Of a DNA stretch of 64,000 bases, positions 44,862-53,783 are shown in pieces. The stretch lies in contig CAVYGO010000003.1 of the NCBI GenBank assembly GCA_963768085.1, positions 62,001 through 126,000 of the forward strand. The letters are read 5' to 3'. Source of the stretch: Pukyongia sp963768085 (lineage in GTDB: Bacteria; Bacteroidota; Bacteroidia; Flavobacteriales; Flavobacteriaceae). Made by a program: the position numbers and the translations under genes. Below the pieces are notes generated by a model. That model had not been told where the DNA came from, made no database searches, and saw only the letters and a list, made by a program, of their open reading frames with translations. The number at the start of each line of letters is the position of its first letter. The first letter of the stretch is position 1.

Positions 44862-45970
44862 TTATGTTTTCACATCCAAGGCATCCCTAAGGGCATTTCC
44901 TATCAGCATAAAAGCCGTCACCAAACTCATGATCGCGAGACCGGGGATTACTGCCAGATACGGTTTTCCTAAGATAATATACGCATAGTGATCCTTAATG
45001 ATCCCTCCCCAGCTGGGCATGGGGGGTTGTGCTCCAATTCCCAGAAAACTCAGTCCACTTTCGATTAGGATGGCTCCTGCAAAATTGGCCGCCGAAATGA
45101 TGATCACCGGTGCCATCGCATTGGGCAATATGTGCTTTGTAATAATTCTGAAATCGGTATAACCAAGTGCCCGTGCCGCCGTAACATATTGCATTTGTTT
45201 TACGCTCATTACCTGCCCTCTCACCACACGAGCCACCTCCACCCACATGGTTAATCCAACCGCGATAAAGACCTGCCAGAATCCTTTTCCAAGAGCCAAT
45301 GTAATGGCTATTACCAGTAATAATGTAGGAATGGACCAGGTAACGTTGATGAGCCACATGATGGCCGCATCTACTTTTCCGCCAAAATAACCGGCGATGG
45401 CGCCCAGGGTAATTCCTATGATGAGCGAAATAAACACAGCCACAAAACCTATCGCCAGGGAGATCCTTATCCCAATAAGCATCCTGCTCAATAAATCCCG
45501 GCCATATTTATCGGTTCCAAGCAGGAATTTTTTTTCTGAAATGTATTGTTTCGGAATCGTCATCGGCAGAAGATACCTTCGGAAATAGATTCAACGGATA
45601 TTCTTTCTCGAAGGCCCGCCGTTCCATCCGATGTATATTCGGTTATGGCAATTCCTCCTGGTACAATTTCGTAACTATTAATCGGAATTTCGGTTTCTAC
45701 GTTCTTCTTTCCGAAGAAAAAAGTGCTGAAACCGTTCTCCTGCTTTACGGTATTCGGAATGGTAAGCATTCGAACTTTAAATCCGGGAGGTTTTGAGTGA
45801 ATCGACAAATGCATTTGATTCGCATTCTCTGAATTGTCCGGAGCCAGGGCGTAAGCAAAAATTGCCGTGAGAACACAAAGCACGAGAAAACTAAAACTAA
45901 AAACGCCCCAAAAGTTCTTTCTGAACTTTCGGAGCGCAATTTTTGTTAATGAAGTCGATGTTCTTCACAT
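44862..45970 (-). pseudogene. ABC transporter permease (OppC/DppC type), frameshifted
   Basis: About 369 codons. The N-terminal part reads ALRKFRKNFWGVFSFSFLVLCVLTAIFAYALAPDNS, a first membrane helix and the start of a Bacteroidota OppC. The only in-frame ATG upstream (45970) is followed at once by TGA, so the start is damaged or different. At least two extra bases lie near 45620 and 45585, after which YLLPMTIPKQYISEKKFLLGTDKYGRDLLSRM runs on. The binding-protein-dependent transport core (ARALGYTDFRIITKHILPNAMAP, the EAA loop) and six helices follow. It should move peptides or nickel-like cargo; no other subunit is adjacent. Confidence 0.78.
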
Positions 45971-46010
45971 CGTAAATTTAGTCAAATCCTTATTGAGTTG
46001 GGATACCGGC

Positions 46011-48197
46011 CTAATTTTTTATTTCGGCTAATTTCCCTGCTTTGATATTGTTTAATCTAAGATCTTGTAGCACATTAATAGCTTCTTCCACATAAATATC
46101 CTTGCTTAGATTCTTGTGCCATCTCTTACGCTTTTCGCGCAGTGTAGTATCTTGTTTCATCAGTTCAATTTCCAAAGACAATGAACGATAGCTTAATTTG
46201 TTGTCGTATTCACCTATGGCTTCAAACTTCTTGGTTTCGTTTTTTCGTTTTTCGATCTCTGCATTGTATTTTTCAAAATTGAGGTCCACTTCCATTTCAT
46301 CTCGTCTTTTCTTTATCCATTGAGCATTTTCCTCAATGAGCGCAAGTTGTTCACTTTTCGCCATTCGTTCCTTACTCTTATTAATGGTTTCTTCAAAATC
46401 GATGTACCCATTCCAAACTTCGTAGTTGGCTGGTTCGATCTTATCATAGGGCAATGGATTGTCATAGTCACGCTCACCCACTTCGATATAGCTGTATCTA
46501 TCCGGCATTACAACATCGCTTTTCACTCCTTCAAGTTGTGTAGATCCACCGTTAACGCGATAGAATTTCTGTGTGGTAAGTTTTAGTGCTCCCATATCCC
46601 CCAGATCGTTCTTACGAAGCCATTGGTTGAGGTCAATTAAATTCTGAACGGTTCCTTTTCCATAGGTTTGCTGACTGCCAATTATGATCGCACGTTTGTA
46701 ATCCTGCATCGCTGCGGCAAGGATTTCGGAAGCTGAAGCCGATAATTCGTTCACCAGAATCACAAGGGGGCCGTCCCAGATGATCTCATCGTCGCGGTCC
46801 TTGAGTACTTCTTTCTTCTTGCCTGTAGATGCCACCTGCACAACCGGACCGTTTTTTATAAATAATCCTGCAATATCCACAGCAGTCCGTAATGAACCTC
46901 CGCCATTATCACGAAGGTCAAGTATTAAACCTTCCATTCCTTCTTCTTTTAATCTCTCGATCTCTTCCTTCACATCGGTGGCTGCATTGCGTTTTTTGTA
47001 ATCGTTCATATCGAAGTAGAACTGAGGCAGGTTGATCAATCCAAATTTGTTCTTCTCTTTTTCGATTACCGACGATTTTGCGTAGGTTTCTTCCAACTCT
47101 ACCACATCGCGCGTAATCGTCTCTTCTTCTATACTTCCGTCCACTCTTTTAATAGTTAGGGTCACCTTAGTTCCTTTAGGACCTTTAATTAGTTTCACCG
47201 CATCGTCAAGACGCATGCCCACTACACTCACTGCTTCATCTTCATCGGCTTGCTTTACTTTCATAATGATATCTCCCACTTCAATATGCTCACCTCTCCA
47301 TGCCGGTCCCCCACTAATAATCTCAACCACATTCACATAGTCGTTTTTCTTCTGTAGTCTTGCACCAATACCTTCCAGTTTTCCGCTCATCCGAAGATCA
47401 AAACGATCTCTGTCCGGCGGTGCAAAATAATTGGTATGAGGATCAAATTCCTCTACGACGGTGGTGAGAAATACCGCGAAATAGTCTTTTCTTTCGAGGT
47501 CATCGGTGAAGTCGAAATATTCTCTTAAAGAAGTCCGCGTTTGTTCTCTTGCTTTTTCTTCAAGTTCTTTCGGGCTTAAATTATCATTCTCTCCCGGAAC
47601 ATATTCTTCACCATTTACTGCCGCTTCCTTTTTCCTTTCTTCAGCATCCAGCTTATCCTGCATTAGATCGTAGTATGAAGAAATTCCACTGAATTTCAGC
47701 TGTTGTCTCCATCGTTCTTTCAGTTCTTTTTTAGAGCTGGCATATTCCAGGTGGTCATAATCAACATTGATAGTTTCATTTTCGGTATAATCGAAGGGTG
47801 TTTTCAATACGGCCTCATATCGATCTCTGGACTCTTCCAGTCTTTCCGTAAATCGCGTATATACTAAGTTGAAAAAGGTAAGATCCTTTTCCTTTATCTG
47901 ATTGTCTATTTCATTTCTGTAAATGCTAAAATCCTCTATATCGGACTTGAGGAAATATCGCTTCAAGGGGTCCATCGCCTCTATAAAATCATCATAAACA
48001 CCAGCAGAGAAGGTGTCATCCATGTCGGCAGGATCATAATGCCCTTTCTGAAGTACATAGGTAATTAGATCTATGAGAAGTTTATCTTTATCAGGATCGT
48101 CGAACTCTTTGGTTGTAAAACTGCAGGACGCCGCAGCTACAAATATGGCAAGAAATAATACTTTAAAATTCTTTTTCATTAATCGCATAGCTTTCAT
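46011..48197 (-). CDS. Carboxy-terminal (tail-specific) protease, S41 family
   Basis: 728 residues; ATG 48197 is the longest start, while 48179 (MKKNFKVLFLAIFVAAASC) would place a lipoprotein signal at the N-terminus and may be the real one. An N-terminal Prc domain is followed by PDZ (KLEGIGARLQKKNDYVNVVEIISGGPAWRGEHIEVGD). The protease core has GLILDLRDNGGGSL and VLVNELSASASEILAAAMQDYKRA, where SxS carries the serine, and YGKGTVQ with the lysine. A C-terminal DUF3340-type tail is lysine/glutamate rich. It degrades tagged or misfolded proteins in the periplasm. Divergent from surE. Confidence 0.9.
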   Translation of the reverse strand: MKAMRLMKKNFKVLFLAIFVAAASCSFTTKEFDDPDKDKLLIDLITYVLQKGHYDPADMDDTFSAGVYDDFIEAMDPLKRYFLKSDIEDFSIYRNEIDNQIKEKDLTFFNLVYTRFTERLEESRDRYEAVLKTPFDYTENETINVDYDHLEYASSKKELKERWRQQLKFSGISSYYDLMQDKLDAEERKKEAAVNGEEYVPGENDNLSPKELEEKAREQTRTSLREYFDFTDDLERKDYFAVFLTTVVEEFDPHTNYFAPPDRDRFDLRMSGKLEGIGARLQKKNDYVNVVEIISGGPAWRGEHIEVGDIIMKVKQADEDEAVSVVGMRLDDAVKLIKGPKGTKVTLTIKRVDGSIEEETITRDVVELEETYAKSSVIEKEKNKFGLINLPQFYFDMNDYKKRNAATDVKEEIERLKEEGMEGLILDLRDNGGGSLRTAVDIAGLFIKNGPVVQVASTGKKKEVLKDRDDEIIWDGPLVILVNELSASASEILAAAMQDYKRAIIIGSQQTYGKGTVQNLIDLNQWLRKNDLGDMGALKLTTQKFYRVNGGSTQLEGVKSDVVMPDRYSYIEVGERDYDNPLPYDKIEPANYEVWNGYIDFEETINKSKERMAKSEQLALIEENAQWIKKRRDEMEVDLNFEKYNAEIEKRKNETKKFEAIGEYDNKLSYRSLSLEIELMKQDTTLREKRKRWHKNLSKDIYVEEAINVLQDLRLNNIKAGKLAEIKN

Positions 48198-48301
48198 CGT
48201 TTATTCAATCTTCTAAAATATATAAAAAACCGTGCCAAGCACTAGTATTGATACTAATTTTTTGTTAAACAAACTTATTACCATGCGGGGTATAATTTGT
48301 G

Positions 48302-48309
48302 TATTTTTG
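48302..48309 (+). promoter_or_regulatory. -7 promoter element of surE
   Basis: TATTTTTG matches TAnnTTTG, 18 bases before the surE ATG. The -33 is unclear (TTATTA at 48275). A small inverted repeat TAGTAT/ATACTA lies at 48243-48256 in the same divergent region. Confidence 0.45.
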
Positions 48310-48327
48310 CATTGCTAATTGCATAAT

Positions 48328-49107
48328 ATGAACGAAAAAAAACCACTCATATTAGTCACCAATGATGATGGAATCACGGCGCCCGGAATACGAACTTTGA
48401 TCGAGGTAATGAATAGCCTGGGTGATGTCTGTGTCGTTGCCCCTGACTCCCCGCAGAGCGGTATGGGTCATGCTATTACGGTGAACGAGACACTGTACGT
48501 GGACAAGGTTGTTGTGGACAAGTTGGCACCACAAACCGAGTATAGTTGCAGCGGCACTCCCGCCGATTGTGTGAAACTGGCCGTTAACGAGATCCTGAAA
48601 CGTAAACCGGATCTCTGTGTTAGCGGAATTAATCACGGTAGTAATTCGTCCATTAATGTGATATACAGCGGTACGATGAGTGCCGCCGTGGAAGCAGGAA
48701 CTCAAGGTATTCCTTCAATAGGATTTTCGTTGCTGGATTACTCCCTCGAGGCAGATTTCAAACCCGTAAAAGAGTATGTTCGTAAAATTGCCGAGCAATG
48801 TTTGCAGCATGGCACACCTGAAGGCGTTGTACTGAATGTTAACTTCCCGAAACTCTCAGAAAATGAAATAAAAGGGATCAAAGTATGCAGGCAGGCCAAT
48901 GCCCATTGGATAGAAAATTTTGATAAGCGCATGAATCCTCTTGGGCGAGATTACTACTGGCTTACCGGAGAATTTGTAAACAAAGACAAAGGTGAGGACA
49001 CCGATGAATGGGCCTTAAGAAACGGATATGTATCGGTAGTTCCTGTGCAGTTCGATCTAACAGCTCATCATGCGATTAAGGATATAAATTCCTGGGAATT
49101 ATCATGA
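48328..49107 (+). CDS. surE: 5'/3'-nucleotidase SurE
   Basis: 259 residues from the ATG at 48328. PLILVTNDDGITAPGIRTL carries the paired aspartates of the metal site, with VVAPDSPQSGMGHAIT, CSGTPADCVKLAV and SGINHGSNSSINVIYSGTMSAAVEAG. This is a cytoplasmic phosphatase for nucleoside monophosphates. Its stop overlaps the ATG of the next gene by four bases. First gene of surE, membrane protein, lpxB. Confidence 0.95.
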   Translation: MNEKKPLILVTNDDGITAPGIRTLIEVMNSLGDVCVVAPDSPQSGMGHAITVNETLYVDKVVVDKLAPQTEYSCSGTPADCVKLAVNEILKRKPDLCVSGINHGSNSSINVIYSGTMSAAVEAGTQGIPSIGFSLLDYSLEADFKPVKEYVRKIAEQCLQHGTPEGVVLNVNFPKLSENEIKGIKVCRQANAHWIENFDKRMNPLGRDYYWLTGEFVNKDKGEDTDEWALRNGYVSVVPVQFDLTAHHAIKDINSWELS

Positions 49108-49391
49108 AAAAGGAAATTGGCATAGGATTTTTAACCGGGATCATATCTAATCTCATCGGGATTGTTATTTGTTTATTTATAGTTTCGTTGCTAAAAGACC
49201 TCGGTTTTATGGAAACGTTTACATTCTACAAGCGGACGGACAGTCTTTGGATGATAATCACTTTAGGTGCATTGCCTAATCTGGCAGTGTTTTTCGGATT
49301 TTTACGCTTTAACAGAGAATATAGAGCACGCGGTGTATTACTGGCAACATTTTTGACGGCTATTACCGCATATATTATATATTTCAATTAG
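49104..49391 (+). CDS. Small membrane protein between surE and lpxB
   Basis: 95 residues with three membrane helices (about 7-28, 48-65 and 75-93). No motif is recognised. It is tied to its neighbours: 4-bp overlap with surE and no gap before the lpxB ATG. Conserved placement in flavobacteria suggests a link to envelope work, but this is inferred from position only. Confidence 0.75.
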   Translation: MKKEIGIGFLTGIISNLIGIVICLFIVSLLKDLGFMETFTFYKRTDSLWMIITLGALPNLAVFFGFLRFNREYRARGVLLATFLTAITAYIIYFN

Positions 49392-50513
49392 ATGAAGTAT
49401 TACATTATCGCTGGCGAAGCTTCGGGAGACCTCCACGGAGCAAACTTAATGAAGGCCTTGAGAAAAGAAGACTCTGAGGCAGAATTCCGGGTATGGGGAG
49501 GTGACCTGATGGAGGCAGAAGGCGCCGACCTGGCCAAACACTATCGGGACCTTGCCTTTATGGGTTTTATCGAAGTACTCTTTAATCTGTTTACCATTCT
49601 TCGGAATATATCCTTCTGTAAAAGAGATATTGAAGCCTTCCGGCCCGATGCGTTAATATTTATCGATTATCCGGGTTTCAATCTCCGCATAGCAAAATGG
49701 GCTAAAAAGCATGGATATACAACCTATTATTATATCTCACCGCAGATCTGGGCCTGGAAAGAAGGCAGAATAAAGCGTATAAAACGAGATGTAGACCACA
49801 TGTATGTGATCCTGCCGTTCGAAAAAGATTTCTACGAAAAAAAACATAATATGCCCGTTCACTTTGTAGGGCATCCGTTGATCGATGCAATCAACAATCG
49901 CAAACAGGTCGACCCTAATGAATTCAGAAAAGAAAATGGATTGAACGACAGTCCGATCATCGCCATACTGCCTGGCAGCAGAAAGCAGGAGATATCAAAG
50001 ATGCTCGAGGTAATGCTTTCAGTGGTAGAAAACTTCGACGAATATCAGTTTGTGATCGCCGGCGCACCCAGTCAGGATGCTTCATTTTACGAACAATTCA
50101 TTCAAAGCGACCAGGTGCATTTATTGCTGAATAAAACCTACGATCTGCTAAGTATATCCTTCGTTGCATTGGTCACTTCCGGGACAGCCACCCTGGAAAC
50201 AGCGCTCTTCAAAGTTCCACAGGTAGTCTGCTATAAGGGTAACAGGATATCTTATGAAATTGCCAAAAGGGTCATTAAGCTGAAGTACATTTCCCTGGTT
50301 AACCTCATCCTTGACAAGCCTGCTGTAACAGAACTGATCCAGACCGAATTTAATTCGAAGCGCCTGACTGATGAACTCCATGAGATATTAGATCCCTACA
50401 AACGCGCTACACTCTTCCTGGATTATTATGACCTTGAACAAGCCTTAGGTGGAAAAGGAGCCAGTGAAAAAACAGCTTTTCTTATTAATTCAACGCTTAT
50501 CAATCAAGGATAA
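49392..50513 (+). CDS. lpxB: Lipid-A-disaccharide synthase LpxB
   Basis: 373 residues. YIIAGEASGDLHGANLMKALR is the classic N-terminus, with WGGDLMEAEGADLAKHYRDLAFMGFIEV, YISPQIWAWKEGRIKRI, FVGHPLIDAI and ILPGSRKQEI. The C-terminal part has SGTATLETALFKVPQVVCYK. It joins UDP-2,3-diacylglucosamine and lipid X into the lipid A disaccharide at the inner membrane face. Its ATG follows the previous stop directly. Confidence 0.95.
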   Translation: MKYYIIAGEASGDLHGANLMKALRKEDSEAEFRVWGGDLMEAEGADLAKHYRDLAFMGFIEVLFNLFTILRNISFCKRDIEAFRPDALIFIDYPGFNLRIAKWAKKHGYTTYYYISPQIWAWKEGRIKRIKRDVDHMYVILPFEKDFYEKKHNMPVHFVGHPLIDAINNRKQVDPNEFRKENGLNDSPIIAILPGSRKQEISKMLEVMLSVVENFDEYQFVIAGAPSQDASFYEQFIQSDQVHLLLNKTYDLLSISFVALVTSGTATLETALFKVPQVVCYKGNRISYEIAKRVIKLKYISLVNLILDKPAVTELIQTEFNSKRLTDELHEILDPYKRATLFLDYYDLEQALGGKGASEKTAFLINSTLINQG

Positions 50514-50572
50514 TTTCTTTCCTTTTTTGCATTTAGCAATATTTTCCTACTTTTATTCAAACCAAATCTCAC

Positions 50573-51070
50573 ATGAAACGAATTCTACTTCTATGCCTGT
50601 TGGCAGCTACACTAGCGTCCTGCGGCAGTTCCAAACGGTCATCCGACACCGTTGTCATTAGGAATAGTCCCAGCACCGTATCCAATAAAAAGGTAAATAA
50701 GATTGTCTCTCACGCTAAAGGTTTTGTGGGAACACGATACAAATTTGGGGGTACTACCCACAAAGGGATGGATTGTTCCGGATTGGTGTATGTTTCCTTT
50801 CAGCAGGAGAACATCGATCTACCCAGGATCTCGCGTGATATGGCAAAAAGAGGAACCCGTATTTCTCTGAACCAGATTTCCGAAGGGGACCTTGTCTTCT
50901 TTAAAACTAACAAAAACCGAAAGGTTATTAACCATGTAGGTCTGGTGGTGGAAAATAAGCGTGGTACGGTAAAATTTATTCATTCCACAACTTCAAAAGG
51001 AGTTATCATTTCTTCGCTAAACGAACGCTATTGGAATGATGCATTTGTAGAAGTGCGTCGAGTGATTTAA
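50573..51070 (+). CDS. C40 family (NlpC/P60) peptidase, lipoprotein
   Basis: 165 residues. The lipoprotein signal ends at LASC (Cys17). A linker is followed by the NlpC/P60 domain with Cys68 in KGMDCSGLVYV, His121 in VINHVGLVV and His137 in FIHSTTSKG as the catalytic set. It is an outer-membrane-anchored wall hydrolase that cuts D-Glu-DAP type bonds. It follows lpxB by 59 bp; a weak promoter-like TACTTTTA lies in the gap. Standard length for a Spr-like lipoprotein. Confidence 0.9.
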   Translation: MKRILLLCLLAATLASCGSSKRSSDTVVIRNSPSTVSNKKVNKIVSHAKGFVGTRYKFGGTTHKGMDCSGLVYVSFQQENIDLPRISRDMAKRGTRISLNQISEGDLVFFKTNKNRKVINHVGLVVENKRGTVKFIHSTTSKGVIISSLNERYWNDAFVEVRRVI

Positions 51071-51122
51071 CTTAGTCTCTCTTTTATACTCGCTCCCCGG
51101 TTGATTAATATAATCAATTGGT

Positions 51123-53141
51123 ATGCGTTTTCTTAAATTTCCCATTGTTAGATTCACCTTATTCCTGATCCTTGGGATAATAACTTCTTACTTCTCAAGA
51201 TCTCAATGGTGGTTTTATATTCTTCCTGTATGCATCGTCTTGCTTGGAATTCAATGGTTGTTTGCCAGGAGGCTAATTTTTCAGAAAATTTATTTCGGAA
51301 TAATCACCTATTTCTGTTTTTTCACTCTGGGCCTGGTGAACTATCAAAGCCGTTTACCCCAATTTCAGCCAAAACACTACACTCACATCCTTACCGGAGA
51401 GGAACAGGCCATCAAGCTGGAGATTGTAGAAATTCTGAAGCCCGATCTTTACAATCTTAAATTTCTTACTGAAGTACAATCGGTTTCTGATACCACTTCG
51501 CGTGGAAAGCTCTTGCTTTATTTAGCCATGGAACCCCATTTAGATCCTCCAACAATCGGTGACAAACTATTGGTAATCACCCATCCAACTGAAATTCCTC
51601 CCCCATTAAATCCGCATCAATTTAATTACGCCCGATTTATGGAGTTACAGGACGTTTATCATCAAATAAAACTAGAAAGCAACTCCTTTGAACTATTACC
51701 CGAAAAGTCCCACGATATAACTATTGCCCTTCAACAATTTCGAAGAAATCTCCTTCATAAGCTGGACACTTCCTCCTTCGGAAAGGAAGAAAAAGGCATT
51801 ATTGAAGCGCTCGTATTAGGGTATCGAGGTGCAATAGACAGGGATATTTATCAAGCCTATGCTGCCGCAGGGGCAATCCACATACTGGCGGTTTCCGGCC
51901 TTCACGTCGGAATCATTTATTTGTTGTTGCAAATGCTTCTTCGACCCTTACGCTACACACGTCATGGTGGCGTATTGAAAATTATCATATTGGTTGTATC
52001 ACTGTGGGGTTATGCCATCATTACAGGGCTCTCTCCATCGGTCACCAGGGCGGTCACCATGTTCTCATTTTTTGGATTAGCGCAACTACTGAAACGGCCT
52101 ACCAACAATGTCAACACCCTGTTTTTATCACTCTTTTTTCTCCTAATATGGAACCCGAAATGGTTGTTCCATGTTGGATTTCAACTAAGTTACAGTGCTG
52201 TTTTTTTTATTTTGTGGGTGCAACCAAAACTATACAGTTTATACCGTCCGAAATATTATCTGGATACATTCTTCTGGACGATCACTACGGTCTCTCTGGC
52301 GGCGCAATTGGGTGTCGCTCCGCTGAGTATTTATTATTTCAACCAGTTCCCGGGACTGTTCCTGTTATCCAATCTCGTGATTCTACCTTTTATCGGTGTT
52401 CTGGTAAGTACCGGTCTTGTTATAATTGTTTTATTAAGTATAGATCTACTACCGGAATGGCTTGCCGTAATCTATAACTTCGTAATATCCTTATTGAATG
52501 ACTTTGTGAAATGGATCGCTATCCAGGAACGTTTTTTGTTCACAGAGATTCACTTCTCCGGCTACCTGTTAGTTGGTTCTTATCTGGTCATCATCTCGTT
52601 GGTTGTACTGTGGAACCGTATGAACCGTCCACGAATAATCTTCACTCTAACCGCTATCCTGTTATGGCTCAGTTTGAAATATCTGGACCGGGATCAAACC
52701 ACGAGATACGCCTTTCATATCTTTCATAAAAACCGTGCGACTGTTATTGGCGTTCAACATGGAGATCAGTTAAAGGTGTATAAAGACGTAACATTGAATC
52801 CTCTTCAGAATGAATACCCGTTAAGATCATTTTCCACTGCTATGAACATCCGTGATTACACAGAAGATTCATTGCCGGATGTTCTTTCATTCAAAACGAA
52901 AATAATAATGATTGTGGATAGTTCAGGAGTCTATCCAAATGATAAATCTGTGGATGTGGTCTTACTTCGTGGGAGTCCCAAAATCCATTTGGAACGGCTT
53001 ATTAGTACCCTAAGGCCGGAACTGATCGTCGCCGATGGCAGCAATTACACTTCATTTATCGCTCGCTGGCGAGAGACCTGCAAATTAAAAAAGCTCCCCT
53101 TCCACCATACTGGTGATCGAGGAGCTTTCACTCTGGAATAG
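51123..53141 (+). CDS. comEC: ComEC/Rec2 family competence protein
   Basis: 672 residues. N-terminal helices (to about 60) and a DUF4131 beta-domain (about 80-190) lead to the competence core, marked by AAAGAIHILAVSGLHVGIIYLLLQM near 245-268, GYAIITGLSPSVTRAVTMFS and LFHVGFQLSYSAVFFILW. There are about ten helices. The C-terminal soluble part (about 540-672) has no HxHxDH metal motif, so the metallo-beta-lactamase domain of full ComEC is missing or worn, as is common in Bacteroidota. It forms the inner-membrane DNA uptake channel. The 3' end also encodes a terminator for the opposite strand. Confidence 0.9.
   Translation: MRFLKFPIVRFTLFLILGIITSYFSRSQWWFYILPVCIVLLGIQWLFARRLIFQKIYFGIITYFCFFTLGLVNYQSRLPQFQPKHYTHILTGEEQAIKLEIVEILKPDLYNLKFLTEVQSVSDTTSRGKLLLYLAMEPHLDPPTIGDKLLVITHPTEIPPPLNPHQFNYARFMELQDVYHQIKLESNSFELLPEKSHDITIALQQFRRNLLHKLDTSSFGKEEKGIIEALVLGYRGAIDRDIYQAYAAAGAIHILAVSGLHVGIIYLLLQMLLRPLRYTRHGGVLKIIILVVSLWGYAIITGLSPSVTRAVTMFSFFGLAQLLKRPTNNVNTLFLSLFFLLIWNPKWLFHVGFQLSYSAVFFILWVQPKLYSLYRPKYYLDTFFWTITTVSLAAQLGVAPLSIYYFNQFPGLFLLSNLVILPFIGVLVSTGLVIIVLLSIDLLPEWLAVIYNFVISLLNDFVKWIAIQERFLFTEIHFSGYLLVGSYLVIISLVVLWNRMNRPRIIFTLTAILLWLSLKYLDRDQTTRYAFHIFHKNRATVIGVQHGDQLKVYKDVTLNPLQNEYPLRSFSTAMNIRDYTEDSLPDVLSFKTKIIMIVDSSGVYPNDKSVDVVLLRGSPKIHLERLISTLRPELIVADGSNYTSFIARWRETCKLKKLPFHHTGDRGAFTLE
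53087..53128 (-). terminator. Terminator for the thioredoxin-like gene, inside the comEC 3' end
   Basis: On the minus strand the stem AAAGCTCC/GGAGCTTT, with an inner CACC/GGTG pair set, is followed by TTTTTTAA. It lies about 40 bases after the thioredoxin-like stop and is wholly within the last codons of the convergent comEC gene, so the same bases serve as code and as terminator. Confidence 0.7.
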
Positions 53142-53166
53142 AGAAACACTTAACCAAAATCTACTC

Positions 53167-53700
53167 CTAGAAGGTGCCTTTAAAATTCTTTTGATAGGTT
53201 TCCCAGGCCTTCATGGTGGTTATTTCAGCATAATCATCATTTGCGATCATTCTGAGATAGATCTCAAATTGCTGCGGCGTTTTATAACCGGGGATGGATT
53301 GAATAAGATCTCCATTATCCTTAAAGAAAACTATACTTGGATAACCCTGTAACTTCAGTGCATCTGCAAAAAAGTGGGTCGCGTTCCGTCCTTTACGTTC
53401 GGGTTGATAATTTGGATTGGTATAGGAAAAATCCTGATAGGTAATCTCTTCGGTGCCTTCAGCATTGAATTTTACGGCATAATAATTCTCGTTTACGAAG
53501 GCGATGACCTTTTTATCACCAAAAGTCTTCTTATCCATTAATTTACAGGGTCCACACCATTTTGTGTAGACATCCATAAGTATTTTCTTCGGTTCTTTTT
53601 TCTGTGCTTCCAGGGCCTCATTCATTGACATCCAATTGATCTCCTGAGCCGAAATAGAACCTACGACAAGCAGGCTAAATAGGAGTAATAAGTGTTTCAT
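53167..53700 (-). CDS. Thioredoxin family protein, periplasmic
   Basis: 177 residues from the ATG at 53700 (MKHLLLLFSLLVVGSISAQ), a cleavable signal. The thioredoxin fold has KKILMDVYTKWCGPCKLMDKKTF with the redox CGPC, the cis-proline region GYPSIVFFKDNG, and the insert typical of DUF255-like thioredoxins of Bacteroidota. It should reduce or form disulfides in the periplasm. Not part of the peptide-transporter block, since a terminator separates them. Confidence 0.88.
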   Translation of the reverse strand: MKHLLLLFSLLVVGSISAQEINWMSMNEALEAQKKEPKKILMDVYTKWCGPCKLMDKKTFGDKKVIAFVNENYYAVKFNAEGTEEITYQDFSYTNPNYQPERKGRNATHFFADALKLQGYPSIVFFKDNGDLIQSIPGYKTPQQFEIYLRMIANDDYAEITTMKAWETYQKNFKGTF

Positions 53701-53733
53701 TTTCAACAATTCTTTTGATATTTTCTAATTACA

Positions 53734-53768
53734 ACAAAAAACGTTCCAAGATATGGAACGTTTTTTTG
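53734..53768 (-). terminator. Terminator of the peptide-transporter operon
   Basis: A 12-bp stem (arms AAAAACGTTCCA/TGGAACGTTTTT) with loop AGATA and runs of T on both strands. On the minus strand it lies 16 bases beyond the stop of the first-listed POT gene. Its symmetry also allows action in the other direction. Confidence 0.85.
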
Positions 53769-53783
53769 TCGAAAGTATTGCTT

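Noticed and set aside
48243..48256. TAGTAT-TG-ATACTA inverted repeat as an operator for surE or the protease
   Set aside because: Short arms in AT-rich DNA, far from both predicted start sites; too weak to claim.
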